Assembly (NCBI GenBank): GCA_036971615.1
Contig: JAYKKR010000004.1
Location: 248,001-312,000 of the forward strand
DNA length: 64,000 bases
Direction of reading: 5' to 3'
Origin: Amyloporia xantha
Lineage: Eukaryota; Basidiomycota; Agaricomycetes; Polyporales; Adustoporiaceae
Positions 43,467-56,876 of this stretch are shown here, in pieces (the first letter of the stretch is position 1; every line of letters begins with the position of its first letter). The notes under the pieces were generated by a model. It was not told the origin of the DNA and did not search any database. It saw nothing but the letters and a program-made list of their open reading frames with translations. A program made the translations under genes and the position numbers.

Positions 43467-44016
43467 TCACTGTTGGACCATCTTAGCAAAGCGAGGATCA
43501 TGCCAAAGCTCGATAACGTTATTGGCAAGCTTCATGTCTGTGTTTATTGTTAGCAGCAGACCAATGGAGTCCAAGTCAAGCTCACCAAAGTCATTGCCAA
43601 ACTGGATGATCTGGGCACAATCCGCATGGAGCTCGGTGGGAGTCCTGACTTTGCCAATGACCTCAACAAAAGTGTTTACCTTGAACTTGTTGAACTGTTG
43701 TATGTGAGCATTGATATATAACACGCAGATGTTACAATATACCTTGTTGAGCTTGGCAGTGTCCAAGTTCACGAGGACCACTTTGATCTGCACTTCGTCA
43801 GAGGACTTGACCTCAAGATAATGCTCAGTGGGATAGACCTGGGTACAGGTGAGTTATTTTGTGGATTTCAATCATATGATCATGATGTACAGCCAAGATC
43901 TGGCACCACAACCTTGTCACGTATCCGTCAAACTGACCAAACTTGTCCTGAAGAATCCGGCCATTGACCCGACCATGGGTACAGTCATACGTGGGATAGG
44001 GAGAAAGAGTGCTCAT
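43467..44016 (-). CDS. RPA3-like protein, copy B
   Basis: Exons 44016-43891, 43838-43743, 43694-43586 and 43537-43467 match copy A one for one, with all GT and AG sites kept. The changes seen in the protein are conservative (for example E to K in FNKFKV and D to N in FGNDFD). It is the only gene of copy B without a lesion, although its surroundings have many CpG transitions. Expression would need the conserved upstream region at 44017-44460. Confidence 0.75.
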
Positions 44017-44489
44017 GATGGATGAAGGAAGAGAGTGGATGTGGAGAACGAAGCGGTGAAGGCTATTTTATATCTTGATCATATCGCAATATGGAGAGAG
44101 CACATGCCTCTGAATTTTCTTGTTCTTATCAATATAGACATCGCCACAGGTGTTGAGATTGGGTATCGGCACCTATTATCTAATCACTAGTCGCAAAAGA
44201 TCCAAGTTCTCCAACGTATGCAAAAGTGCAAGCTGCCGAATCGATATAAATTTAATGTAAGCTCACTTTTGTGTTGCTTCGTCCTGGTATCGAGGCGTAG
44301 AGAGCGGTAGATGGTGGTGCTCATGACTGTCGAGAAGGAAGTCTATACGGAGAGCTCCGAACCGAACCTCTCTTCCGATATCCAGATAAGGAAGCTATGA
44401 CAAAGGTACTCCGACTGGCCCCAATAGCGGTACCGGAGTGAAAATACCTTAATTAATGGACTATGATAATAGTATATACGTTATCAGCG

Positions 44490-44965
44490 GGTGTGGAGCG
44501 GCGCCAGTAGCAGTGTCCGCAGAGGGCCATGAAACTTCCCCGAATTCATTGCTGTGGGCAACGAGCTCTAGGGGTGGGGTGGAAAGCAAGCGCGCCCGCT
44601 GTCCGCTTGGACAACGGGCGTCGAGCGGCGCTCGTAGTAGCATCTGCAGAGGGCCACAAGAGGCCCCCGAATTCGTTGCCGTGGGCAATGAGCTCGAGGG
44701 GCGGGGTGGAAAGCAAGCGCACCTGCTGTCCAACAGGACAGCGGGCGTTGAGCGGCGCTGTTAGCAGTGTCTGCAGAGGGCCATGAAAGCCCCCCGAATT
44801 CATTGCCGTGGGCAACAAGCTCGAGGGGTGGGGTGGAACGCAAGCGCGCCCGCTGTCCATGAGGACAGCGGGCATGGGGCGGCGCTGGCAGCGCTGGCTG
44901 TGGTGAGCAAAGAGGAACGCACCCGCTGTCCGCTTGGACAGCGGGTGTAGGGCAGTGCTGGCAAA
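44490..44965. repeat. GC-rich hairpin array, copy B
   Basis: About four units of the same hairpin repeat as in copy A, ending at TGTCCGCTTGGACAGCGGG (44925-44943). Some arms have mutated (GACAACGGG, CAACAGGACAGCGG). The array starts abruptly after TATACGTTATCAGCG, so the left side is deleted relative to A. Confidence 0.75.
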
Positions 44966-45439
44966 ACTCACCTTGCTTGTAGTGAGGATTGGCGGGTTGC
45001 ACCAGCGGGCACCGGGGCGGCATGGCATGTGCAGGGCAGCACGGTCAAGGCGCGTTCGACAGCGGCATTTGTCTTCTGCAGCAGCGGGGAACGGCGCGGC
45101 GCGGCGTGTGCAGTGCGGCAGGGTGTTTGCGCTGAGGAGCGGCGCGGCGTGTTTGCTGTCGATGGGGAGTGGCGCGGCGTTGGCGGGGAGCAGTGCAGCG
45201 GTGCACGCAGGGCTCTGTGCTTGAAAGAAAAAGTCAGTCAGAAAAGGAGGAGAAGATACTTACCTGATCCCTTGCCTCTGCCTGTAACCCTTCTGCTACT
45301 TCTACTGCACACTCCAGTGGTCTTGTAGAAGGCTCACAGCCTTGTTGTTGTGGAAGCAGCAGGAGGAGGAGGAGCTCGAGGAGCAGGAGGACATGGAGGA
45401 GGAGGAGGAGGCACACTGAGCACCAGGAAACCATGCGAG

Positions 45440-45735
45440 AATGGCGCGCGCTCGACGGGCGCCTAAAGGGCGCTCGTTTTGCGAAAGTCCGTATTCCATT
45501 AATAATGTTGGGAATATGGCCTCAAATCACCCCAAATTTTTCAGGGGCATTCTAATGCATGATTAGAATGCCCGTGCAAAATTTGGTGCGATATAATTAA
45601 CATTTGACCCTTCTGTAGGTCGCGCAAAAACGCTTTCCGGCACTTTCCGGCGGGTGTGTAGGGCGCGTAGGGCGACGCACTGCAGCGGATCGCCCTACGC
45701 GGACTTAGCAGATTTTTACTGTTGCCTTTTGCCAC
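45440..45735. repeat. Hairpin-bearing segment, copy B
   Basis: Counterpart of 20275-20570: GGGCATTCTAAT/ATTAGAATGCCC hairpin at about 45545-45573 and the GTAGGGCGA/TCGCCCTAC hairpin at about 45667-45701. Nearly identical to copy A. Confidence 0.6.
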
Positions 45736-45988
45736 ATCCGCGCGCGCGCTCCTCCTCGCTTGCCTCCCTTGTGCCATCCATCCAATTTTACAGCATAAAT
45801 GTGAGTATTCACATTCTATTATGCTTTATATGTTGTTATAAACTCACCTAAGCCTGTTGAACAGCCTTTAAGCCCAGTAGAAGACCCTGCTACATCCAGA
45901 CCTGGTTTTCAAACACAGACAGTGAGCAGGTCTTTTCTCCCTGGCTTATTGAGACCAAACTGACTTTTTCTTTGCCATATACCTAGCC

Positions 45989-48900
45989 ATGTCCTGATCT
46001 CCAAGCCCTGAGCAGCTCCAAAAGCTGCTAGGTGTTCCCCTGGACATCCCTGAGCGTCCTACATCGATGGTGGAGATTAGGGAGGTTGTTGGTCATCCGT
46101 TGGGTCCTGATGATCCTAGAGGAAAGGCCTATCTGGTGATGATAGATTCAACCGAGGAAGGGATGGAGAGAATGCAAAGTCAGGCAAGTAGTCTTGAAGT
46201 GCACAGTGCAAATGCGAATGAGCTCAGGACTATGGGTGAGTGATGACGTCTTTCCATGTGATCTGAGCGCTTACGCGCCCAAGGTTTCTTACATCTGAAA
46301 CCTTACGATCGCTTGATTGGAAGGAAGATTGGAAGCCCTTCGGATGGATCCGAAGATATCCTCCTTCTCTACATGGTTCCTCAGCGGTGTGTTACTTATA
46401 TCTTTTCTTTTTCTCTCTCCCATCTCACATGTTATTTAGTCTTCTTCCCTCCGACCTTGTTGCCAAGTTGTTAGCTATCCGCTCTCAACTCATTGGTCCT
46501 GAGGACGAGTGTACCAGAACAAAGGTGCAGCAGTGCGGTTCGGAGGATGAGTATCAGGGTGGGGTCTGGTGGGAGAGAAGTTCCTCTTCTGAATCTGTTG
46601 GACGTGACACTCGTGCCTATAATTTGGCCCAGTCTTATGAACGCGTGAGAAAGCTTATCGCTCCAGGAAGACTTTCCAAAGTTTACGAGGAAAGTTTGAC
46701 TGAGCATGGCAAGTTGCGGAAGGAGCTGGTGGAGGCAAGTAATCATGTCCAGTATTAGTACATACACCAACTTATTTATCAGGTTGGATCTCGCATCGCC
46801 ATCAATGCTCTGGAGCGTGGAGACTCTGACTTGGTCAATTTGCTCAAAGCTCAAGCTGAGCTCACTGCTAAGTTTCCAATTGGCTTTGAGGGCAATTACG
46901 CCTTCACCAATGTTCAGCTGAACATTGCTTGAACCAAAACCAAGCAACAGGCCCAGGCGCTAGGTAAGTAGTTGATTATCTGAATTTCTTTAATATCTAT
47001 TGCATATGTTTGCTTCTTTCTGCTCTTTATTTATTCTTCTTGCCCTCTATTCTTTTCAAATAAATTCACACCCACTGGGGGTGCTTCTTCTATATTTCCA
47101 TCCAATTCCTGATCTCCCCTTCGCATATTTCCCTTTATTTATTTCGCTTTTTCCCTATTATTTCCATTTTATTTCCCCTTTCTGCCCTGTATTTATTCTT
47201 CTTGCCCTCTATTCTTTTCAAATGAATTCCCACACACACTGGGGGTGCTCCCTTCATCTTCCCATCCAATTTCTCTCCTCCCCTTCGCATTTTTGCCTCT
47301 ATTTATTGCGCTTTTTTCACTTTTTCTGACAATTTCTTTTCTATGTGCTTTGTTCAAGGCAGAACTGGGCCCTTTTGCTGGTATCCATGTGGATAGCTAT
47401 GACAGTTGGGTTGCCATGTCTTGCATGACTGTCTTCTCCAAACTGGACAAGAATGTCGATCCTGGTGTCTTCATCTTTCCTGCCTTTGGTGTGTTCATCT
47501 CCATGCCCTATCTGTATGATCCAGAGGATCCACAAGAGGTTATATCTGTCTGTTTCAATGGACTGTATCCTCATGGTGGAACTCCGCCCGTTGCGCTCAC
47601 CAACACCACACCCAATAACACTTCCTACCGCTTTACTCTCATCAACTATCCTAACGACAGCACTCTGGAGGGGCTGGCGCATGTTGGTTTTTGCAGTGGT
47701 GAGAATGGAGAATTGGAGGAGATTCCTCCTCATCTCAGTCTTCATGGGTGTGTACTCTATCTTCTTGATTTTATTTTTTCCTTAAGCTTCGACTTATCTT
47801 TTCTTCTAGTGTTTCTCATCCCAATGTTCCTATTGTCAATCATGGCAATATTCTCACTGATGGCATGGCTATGACCAATGCACAGGGTCTTTTGGACGCT
47901 GTTGCCAGAGGTTTTCATCTTGCTTTGTCCTCTCGCCTTGATCAAATTCCTGCTTGCTATCAGCCTACCGTCGACACTGATGCCTTCATGAACTGTATTA
48001 CGTTCAAGAACGAGCAAGGTGAAGTTATTCATCCTTCTGCCTGGAGCATGCCGCCTTCAGAGAAAGAGAAGCGTGCTGCTCAGGGTAAGCTCTGGAAGAA
48101 GATGCGTCTTCATCGTGGTGGTGCAATTCCTCATGTGGTTCTTGGCAACTCCTATCAGCCATTCAAGAAGTATATGGAGAGTATTGGGGAGGCAGAGGAG
48201 GATGTGGACGATGTTCAGCGTGTGCGTGGTCGTATTCGTTGTAAGTTGTCTTTGCATTTTTTTTCTTTGCCTTTTGTTTTTATTTCTGACTCATTTTATT
48301 TAATTCCAGCCTCTCGTACCTACAGACGTAAGTGTTTCTGCCACTATACATAATTTATTCTAACATGGTTTCACAATTTCCAGGCAACAACTCTGAGAAA
48401 CAGAGGGGTCAGAAGCGTCAGCATGAAGAAGCTGAGGAAGAAGAAGAAGAAGAAGCAAATTTGCCTTCCATATTGAGAGCTAGTAAGCATCCTCTTTATT
48501 TCTTTTTGACTTGTCTAACTTGTTGCACAGATACTAGCTTGGATAATATTGCCTCTGCCATGAGGTTGCGCTCTCAAGCACTGTTTGAGCAGATGCAGCA
48601 GCAGGCATCTGGCTCTGCTACACGCTCTAGCAAGCGCCTGAAAGCTGGTATGTCTAAGTAGATAGATAGATATGCACAAATTGATGTATGTGTTAGTTGG
48701 AGGCATTTCGGATAATGCAGAAGAAGGCTTGCCCATGGACGCGCAGTCGGGTAATACTTTTGATGCTTTTGAGGAGTTTATGAGTGGTACGTCTTGCAGA
48801 ATGTCACAGTTCCTTTACATTCTAATTTCTATATAGAACAGGAGTTTGAAGAAGACAAGAACGCGAGCACAGATGGAGGAAATTCTAAGTCTGAAGTGTT

Positions 48901-51049
48901 GTCACATGGTATGCATCTTTGCTATATTCATAGCATCAGTGTCTTATAAATTATTCTCTAGATATTGCTGACGTCTTTGAGTGCTTCTCATGTGACAATC
49001 TTCAGAAGACGTTGGACAACTTGACTCAGATCCACCAGTCCATGCTGTCAACTCCTCAGTTTCTCCAGCATGAGCAAGCTTTCCACACCCGTCTTTATTG
49101 CTTCCTGAAAGGCTACACTAGTAAGGAGCGTCTCTCTCCTGACATGGCCTCTACAGTTGCTGGTATGGAAGGCGACTTTGACTTTGTGGAGATAAAGTCA
49201 AAGATCCAAGGTCTGGAGATGCGTTTGCTTCGTCAGCAGGCTCTGCTAGCCAACAGCTATGCTTGGATGTGGCTGGACAAAGACTGTATGGATCACTGTC
49301 GCTGTGTGATGGACTTGGTGTTGAATGTGCAGATCAGAAGTACGTCAACCTGGCTGGAGAGACTCTCTATGGACATCTATGATGCTGTCTTGGCTCGGTC
49401 TCGCGACAACGACTACTGGGTCTCTCTTCTTCCTCACACTTATCTTCCTGCGTTGTCTGCCAAGGTGGAGTCTTACAAATTCCACTGTCGCGGTATCTTT
49501 CAGACTCCCACCGCTATCACCGATTGTGTTTGTCAGATTCTCAATGAAGTCCTTTGCTTCTGGCTTGGATATTCCACCAACACTTCTCGCCTTGGTGCCT
49601 ACTTTGTCCAATTCCTCATCTCCACTACTCGTTCTCAAGATGTCTTGCTCGTTGACGGTGTTTGGCTTGCTGCCTTACATCTGAAACAAACTGTCTTGCA
49701 GACTAAGCTCAGACATTCCTCGCTCCATCTTTCTCATCTTGAAGACTTCTACAATGTTCTTTTGAACAGCGCTCTGGCAGATGACAACTCGCCAGAGAGG
49801 AAGTTGCTCACTGATATCTCTTCTGTCACTCATGAGTGCATCCTTCTTTCTCATCGTCTCTCCACCATTGCATCACCTCCAACTGAGCACATTCCCCATC
49901 TTGATCCATATTTGTTCGCACCTAACTCCTACAAGGACATTCTTCACTTCGTTGAAGAACTTCTGCCCCTTGTTCCCTTTCCAAACCAACTCCCTGCTGA
50001 CTGTAGCAAGCTTGTTGAGCAGGTCTATCGCGACGCTGACAAGAAGCTTCCCTTTCGTGAGCATGCCCCTTCTCGACTTCGCGTTTTGGATGCATCTGGA
50101 CCCTTCCATCCTGACCACATCGACCAACCTGGTGGTTTTGCCAGTGCTTGTATCTGGCGCGGTATCACCTTTGGCACGCAGTCTGTGCTGGAGGGGCCCA
50201 ACTACTGGACCAGTCTTCACATGTGGAAGCAGTGGGCAGAGGGCAAGGACGACACTTATCTCTGCAATCTCTCTGCATATGGTGCTTGCATGTCTGGACG
50301 CAACCCCGGTTGGCTAGCTCCTACTTTTCACTGGAGAACCAGTGGAAGCTTTTGTTGGGCAAGCATGAAGGAGGCCCTCTTCCATTCAAAACTTGCTATA
50401 AGTTTATCAAGCAGCGTGCTGCAAGCAGATTGGGTGAGTTGATCGCTACATTGCTCACTTGTGATCTTGTCTATGCAGGCAAGGTCACAGCGCCTTCTGC
50501 TGTGGAGATGGGTCAGCAAGTTCTCATCATTGGAAAGGGTGCGTTGCAGCGCTGGAGTTTATGCAGTTGGTTCCTGTTGATTGCAAGGATGAGGAGGTGG
50601 TCTCCAAGGCATTTGTGGACGTCTTCCAGTATCTTGAGCGTAATATTTCCTTTCATCTTCGCGCTCAGATTGTTTTTGATCCCATTATGATGGAGCATCT
50701 GCTCTGTAAGTTCTATAGGATTTATGGGAAGGGAAAAGGGAAGGGGAAGGGGAGAGGGAAGGAAAAAGGAAAAAGAAACGGGAAGGGGAAGGGGAAGAGG
50801 GCGCAGGGAAACAGTGATTGAATGACTTTAATGAAACTTCATCATTTGTATCTTTCAAATTGCGTATTCAATCGATTGCTATTTCTTGTAGCCCCTCTGG
50901 GTGTCCAGCAAGTGGGCTTTTCTCAAACTGAAGGTACGTATAGCTATTCTTGTTTGATTCGTCTCTCATTAGCGAGCAACAACCATCTATTATCGAATAG
51001 AGTTTTATAATCGGTTCAGTCATATTGCCGATCCTCAGACATCTTCTGA
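45989..51049 (+). pseudogene. Large cargo gene, copy B, with nonsense and frameshift mutations
   Basis: Same exon plan as 20824-26049. The third codon is TGA where A has CGA (ATG TCC TGA). A second stop replaces TCC in NIAS (46930-46932). A base is missing in the C-run at about 50307, and small indels at about 50418-50430 and 50549 shift the frame again. Large stretches between are almost identical to copy A, so the inactivation is recent relative to the duplication or partly due to sequence errors. Confidence 0.8.
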
Positions 51050-51152
51050 CAAGTGCATGCGCTTCAGAGAATGCGACCCATCTTCATCTTCACTGCTATC
51101 ATCTACTCTGTATCCCACTCGTCGCTTGATCTGCTTCACTGGGGAAAGCTCA

Positions 51153-51996
51153 CACTTCAGAAGCTTGTCTATACGCTGCTGTTGCACGACCTGGCAAATT
51201 CATCAAACCCTGAATCATCCAACTTTGGTGTGTGCTTACCTCTTGCACCGTGCGGTCCATGACGCATACTGACTTCAGTTTGCATAAGAACAGATGGCTG
51301 CCGAACCTCGCTCAGCATCTGTTCTGTTTTGTTGTAAGTATAAGGCTGAAACTCACAGAGCATCACATAGACTTACAATACTTGTCCTTGTCGTCATACA
51401 GAATTGCAAGTGCCATCTTGCAGGTGGAACAAACAAGTCGACTAGGTGGGTGTTGAAAGCGGGTCAGATGTCTTGCTCACATCTAGATGACTGTGGCTGA
51501 GCGCAGATGGTGTTTCCGATCTACCCCGGTTATGGTAATATTGCCGTGCACTCGCAACAGATGCAATTGGACAAAACATGCATGTCTAGTACTGATACAT
51601 CCTCGACACTTTCTGCATCTAAATTGTCTCATTCTACAGACCCATCTCATTCATCTAATGGAGATGAATGCGATGTGGGAGGTCAAGGGAAAGTGGGTAT
51701 GCTTGGTGATACAGCTTGAGACATTCTGATGAGAATTCACCTGGATCGTAGATCCACCATATGATAGAACTGAGATCTATGCATCGGGCATCGGACTTGT
51801 GACCGCCGGTCCTCTTACATCTCACCCCAAAGAAATGTTTGTCACGTAGAAAGATATCATTGGTCCAGCACATGAACGTACATGACCCCAGTGCCTTTCC
51901 ACCGTAACTCTCCGGTGTCTGGATTCCTATCTCTTCCGAGTCAAACCCAGATAAAAGCCACCCCGTCGCAAGCCCATCTTCTCCAGAGACGTCCAT
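51153..51996 (-). pseudogene. Minus-strand divergent gene, copy B, internally deleted
   Basis: Retains the first exon (MDVSGEDGLATGWLL from 51996) and the last, but the 819-bp deletion at 51303/51304 removes the middle exons, including GKRRQKCELVW and VEYYQCVSR. The remaining C-terminal exon cannot be spliced to give the A product. Confidence 0.6.
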
Positions 51997-52024
51997 CCGC
52001 TCTCTATCATTCTTCCTCTACCAG

Positions 52025-53024
52025 ATGGCACCACGCGCTCGAGCTCGTGGCCGTGGAACCTCAAACCGCAGGACGCCTGGCCGGTATGACTCTGTTCCAT
52101 CTGAACATCTGGTCCATGTCCTGACCATGTCTCTTGTTTCAGAGGTCGTGGTCATGGTCGTGGTCGCAAAGCAATCTCAGCTGAGAGTATATCTGACAGT
52201 GATGCCGAGTAAGTAATCCTATTTGTTATTGGCATTGTATGCTTGCTCTAATACTCTACGTCACAGGGAATACACATCTGACCGTATCAAAAGGTAAGAA
52301 GGACTTGGATTGTTGTTATCTTGTTTCTCATTATATGTTACATAGGATCAAAAAGGACGATGAGTATGCATGTTGAAATCTATTGTCCTTATTTTGTGCT
52401 GATAATGGTATTGCAATAGCGATGTGTTTGGCACAAGGTATGTTTGGTTTTGCCGCTTTGATATGTATGCTTATAGCGCATTCTAGTCAAGTGCTTGCTG
52501 CGAAAGGGCGTGCAAGTCAAAAGTAATTATTATCTTGTTGTTCACATCACAATCACTGATTTTGCATAGGGTTGAGGAGGATGTAGACATGGCATCTGAA
52601 GACGATGCTGGCAATCCATCGTGTGTCATTTCACTGTCCTCTTGATATTGTTTTGATGTTGATCTGATCCATTTGCCAGCTCTGATCGAGACCCAAGCGA
52701 TCTTGAAAGGTATGTGTTGAAGTGCTTTTCTCGGTTTTATTTCTAACATGCTTATAGCGATGAGGCTGCTGTCATTGAGGAACCTGAACTTACTGAGACG
52801 CCTAAGAAAAAGTGAGTATATTCATGTGTTGAATCATGTGTGGCTACGCTGATATGATTGCTTAGAAAAAGGAAACTCTGACACCGCCGCCGACTCCCAA
52901 GACACCTTCTCCCTCGTACGTGTATCTTATTTGTTTGTGTCAGCTATCACTCATGCAGGTTGTAGCAAATCTCGACGTGGCATCTCCAAGACACCTCGCA
53001 AGCGGTTGAAATTGTGAGTTCTTG
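52025..53024 (+). pseudogene. RG-rich small-exon gene, copy B, truncated
   Basis: The first third of the gene at 27844 remains, to the exon ending KRLKI. A 1-nt deletion in the A-run at about 52866 shifts the frame. After the donor GTGAGTTCTTG (53014-53024) the sequence jumps into the Rep domain. One arginine codon in the RG tract has changed (GGTCATGGT). Confidence 0.75.
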
Positions 53025-56000
53025 GTGTTGGAGTTGATCACAGAGGGGTCTATGGTGATACTGCAGCCTACTACGGCACAGTAGAGCAACAAGGATGTCT
53101 CACTCTTCACTTACACATGCTTATCTGGATCAAAAACTCACTTACACCCCAGGAGATTCGAGATCGTATCATGGATCCCAATTCAGACTTCCAGCAGCGA
53201 ATGGTGGAGTACTTGGAGAGTGTGCATGTGGGTGAGTTTTTGAATGGTACAATGGTTGATGTGAGTGAAAAAGTAAAGAAGAAGGAAGAAGAAGACCCCT
53301 CATATGTTAATCCCACCATGATTATGTCTCGTCCAGCAGCCCCACCTTGTACCAAACATGGCAGTGATCATATGGTAGACTGTGAGTCTTGTATGCAACA
53401 TGACACATGGATAAAAGAGTATACAGATGAGGTCAACAATATTGTGTTTAGATCCAACATACATGGTCATAACGAGGGATGTGGGTTTGTCAAGACTGGA
53501 ACATGCAAGGCACGCTTTCCTCGTCAGACATTTCCCCACACCACTGTGGATCCTGAGACTGGAGCTCTCAATATGAAGAAAGGTGAGGCTTGGCTAAACA
53601 CATATACTCCAGTACTCAGCTATCTTCTCCGATGCAACTCTGATGTAACCAGCCTGCTCTCTGGAACAGCCATCAAGTCAGTTATCTCCTATGTCACAGA
53701 CTATATTACAAAAACTCCCCTGAAGACACACACCATGTTTGATGCCATTCGAAGAGTGTTTGACAAAAACTCTGAAATGCTGCTGAGTGACAGCTCTGAT
53801 CGTAAACAAAAGGCAAGATCCATACTTACCAAAATTGTCAACACACTTACAGCAAGCTCAGAGATTGGTGGACCCATGGCTGCCATGTATCTGCTGAACC
53901 ACAATGATCACTACACCAGTCACAAGTTTAGAATTTGCTTCTGGAGAACATATGTCAGTGCAGTTCGACATGCATGGGAAGATGACTTGTCAGAAGCACC
54001 AAAAGTGATATTTACTGATCCAGAAGGCCCTGATAAGGTGATGTTGGGCAATATCCAGGGCAAATTTGTGGCTCTTTCCTCCACTGATGACTATGTCTAC
54101 AGACCAACCAAGTATGAGCATATTTGCCTGTATGATTGGATAAGGCGAGCCAGAGTGGAGCCCATTAATCGAAAAGACCCAAGAAAACAACTTGAACTCT
54201 AAGTCATTTGACACAGTGGAAAATTCCCTTGATGCTGAGAGTGGAGATTCAGATTTTGAGAATGACTATCATATAGATGAGGGATTAGGCATCTCTGCGG
54301 AGGATGAGTTTGAGAACACAAGACTAAATAAAGTTGATGATAGCACAGTTGATGAGATACCAGATGGCCTACCCGAGCTGACTCCTATAAAAGAAGAGGA
54401 AGAAGAATCTGAGGATGAGCTGCTTCTGACCACTGCAAATGCAAAAACACTAGTCAGTGAGCAAAAGGCCCAGGCTGAGATGAATGAATTGCAGCCTAAC
54501 GATTCCTGAAAAACCATCCACGCTATGGATCTCGACAAGCCAGACTGGTCGCAGAAGAGGAGAGTCTTGTTCCTAACTTTATTGGTGGAGCTCTACCACG
54601 CAAAGATGCTGGAAACAGAGAAGAATACTGTCTGGCCATGCTCACTCTCTTCAAACCATGGCGTTCTGGAGCAGACTTGAAGCAGGACAAAGATACTCTG
54701 TGGCATGATGCATTTGAGAACCACAGTTTTACTGACAGACAGAGAGATGTCATGAAGTTTTTCCATCTTCGCTATGAGTGCAATGATGCCAGAGATGACT
54801 TTTCCAAGGCACGCAGAGCAGGCTTGGATGGCAATGCTCCATCCTTTGCAGCAGACATGAAGACACTTGATGAGCTAGATGACCAGCATTATGCAAATCA
54901 AGGATTAGATGGCCTGAGTCCTGATGAAGACTTGATAGGGGAAGCCAGTGAGTGGGAACAACTGGGAAGCAGAGCTCAACTACGTCTGGCACATATGATG
55001 CAGGCTGAAAACATTATGCATACCTCTGGCTGGCTAGACAGTCTTCCTGCAGAGCACAAAGAGGCTGTTGCTACCTTGAAAGAGCCTATGATCAGGGAGA
55101 CCATATGAAAGCATCAGAGTGGCGTAATCTGCTGACTGAGAAGTGCCAAGAGATTCTCAGGGCACGTGAAGAGCAAGCAGTTGCTAAGAATCCAAATGCA
55201 AGCACTAATGGAGGGATGCCAGAGGACAAATATGTGAATGTAGTCAAAGTGATTGACCAGTCTTATCTAGACAAAAACTTCAAGGCCAAGTGCGAGGCTG
55301 ACCAGACTCTGATCAACAGCACTGTGGCCAAATTCAGTCTTAACAAAGAGCAGGAGCATGCATTTCGCATAGTGGCCAATCATGCCACAGATCCTCCTGG
55401 TGAACAACTCAAAATGTATCTGGGTGGTATGGCTGGCACTGGCAAGTCTCAAGTGATCAAAGCCTTGATCCATTTCTTTGGAGAGCACAATGAGGGCTAC
55501 AGATTCATGTGCATGGCTCCCACTGGTGCAGCTGCAGCTCTGATTGCAGGATCTACCTATCATTCCATGCTGGGATTTAGCAAATTTGGGGCTGATTCCA
55601 TCACTGCACTCATGCAAGTGCGAGCACGGCTACAGAATGTAGACTACATATTCATAGATGAGATATCCATGGTGGACTGTCACAGTCTGTACATGATATG
55701 TGCCAAGATGTGTGCTGCTCTACGGAATGAAGGTGATCCCTTTGGAGGAGTAAACATGATCTTTGCTGGTGATTTTGCCCAACTGCCACCTGCTGGAGCT
55801 TCATATCCACTGTACTCCCACAAAGTAGGCACAATTGTACACACCACTCACAGTCACCAGGAGCAAGAGGCATCTGTGGGCAAGGCTCTCTGGCATCAGG
55901 TTACCACAGTGGTCATACTGCGTGAAAACATGAGGCAAAGACTGCAAACTCCAAATGATGCAAAAATGAGAAAGGCTCTCGAGAACATGCGATACAAGTC

Positions 56001-56876
56001 ATGTACACAAGCTGACATCAAACATCTACAGGGCGTATTGCAGGACGTGGTGTGGGCAAACCCAAACTAAATCAGCCCAGGTTTCGCAATGTCTCTGTGA
56101 TTACTGCTTGGAATGCATATCGTGACAAGATCAATGAGCTGGGCTGTGCACGCTTTGCTAGAGAAACAGGCCAGAAATTGGTCACATTCTACTCTGATGA
56201 CAAGTGGAGATCTGACAATGAGGGCAAGAAAAAGCAAAAGCGCAAGACAACCACTCTTGATCCAAGACGATCCAGCAATGTCATCCAACCAGATATCCAG
56301 GGAGTGCTGTGGGATCTGCCACATGAGTGTACAGACAACCATCCAGGTAAGCTGTCACTGTGCCAAGGAATGCCTGTGATGATCAAGACCAACGAGGCAA
56401 CAGAGTGCTGTGTAACAAATGGTGCAGAGGGTGTGGTTGCAGGGTGGACAGCCAGACCCATTGATGATAACAAGATGGCTTTGGACACCTTGTTTGTGAA
56501 ACTGACATGTCCACCCACTCCAATCAAGCTGGAGGGTCTTCCAGAGAATGTCATTCCAATGTCACACCAGCCCCTGAAGATCACATGCAAGATGCCCAAC
56601 GACAAGACCCTGACCATTCTGCGAGACCAAGTGGCTGTTATTCCCAACTTTGCCATGACTGACTTTGGATCCCAGGGGCGAACACGACATGACAATGTGT
56701 GTGATCTGCAGAACTGCAAAAACCATCAGTCTATATACACATGTCTTTCCAGAGGATCCACATATGAAGGCACTATTATTGTGCAAGGATTTGACTCCAA
56801 CAAGATGACAGGTGGAATATCAGGCTCTCTGCGGCAGGAGTTCTGTGAGCTGGAGATCCTGGATGAGATAACCTGA
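53025..56876 (+). pseudogene. Rep-helicase, copy B, N-terminal half deleted and frame broken
   Basis: Begins within the Rep domain at GVGVDHRGVYGD. The HLH motif (53112-53120), SYVTDYITK, Walker A and Walker B are all present, but single-base changes break the frame: extra A at about 54175, missing G at about 54497, missing C at about 55098, missing G at about 56033. One of the residues next to HLH is changed (GRLT to GCLT). It cannot make a full enzyme. Confidence 0.85.
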
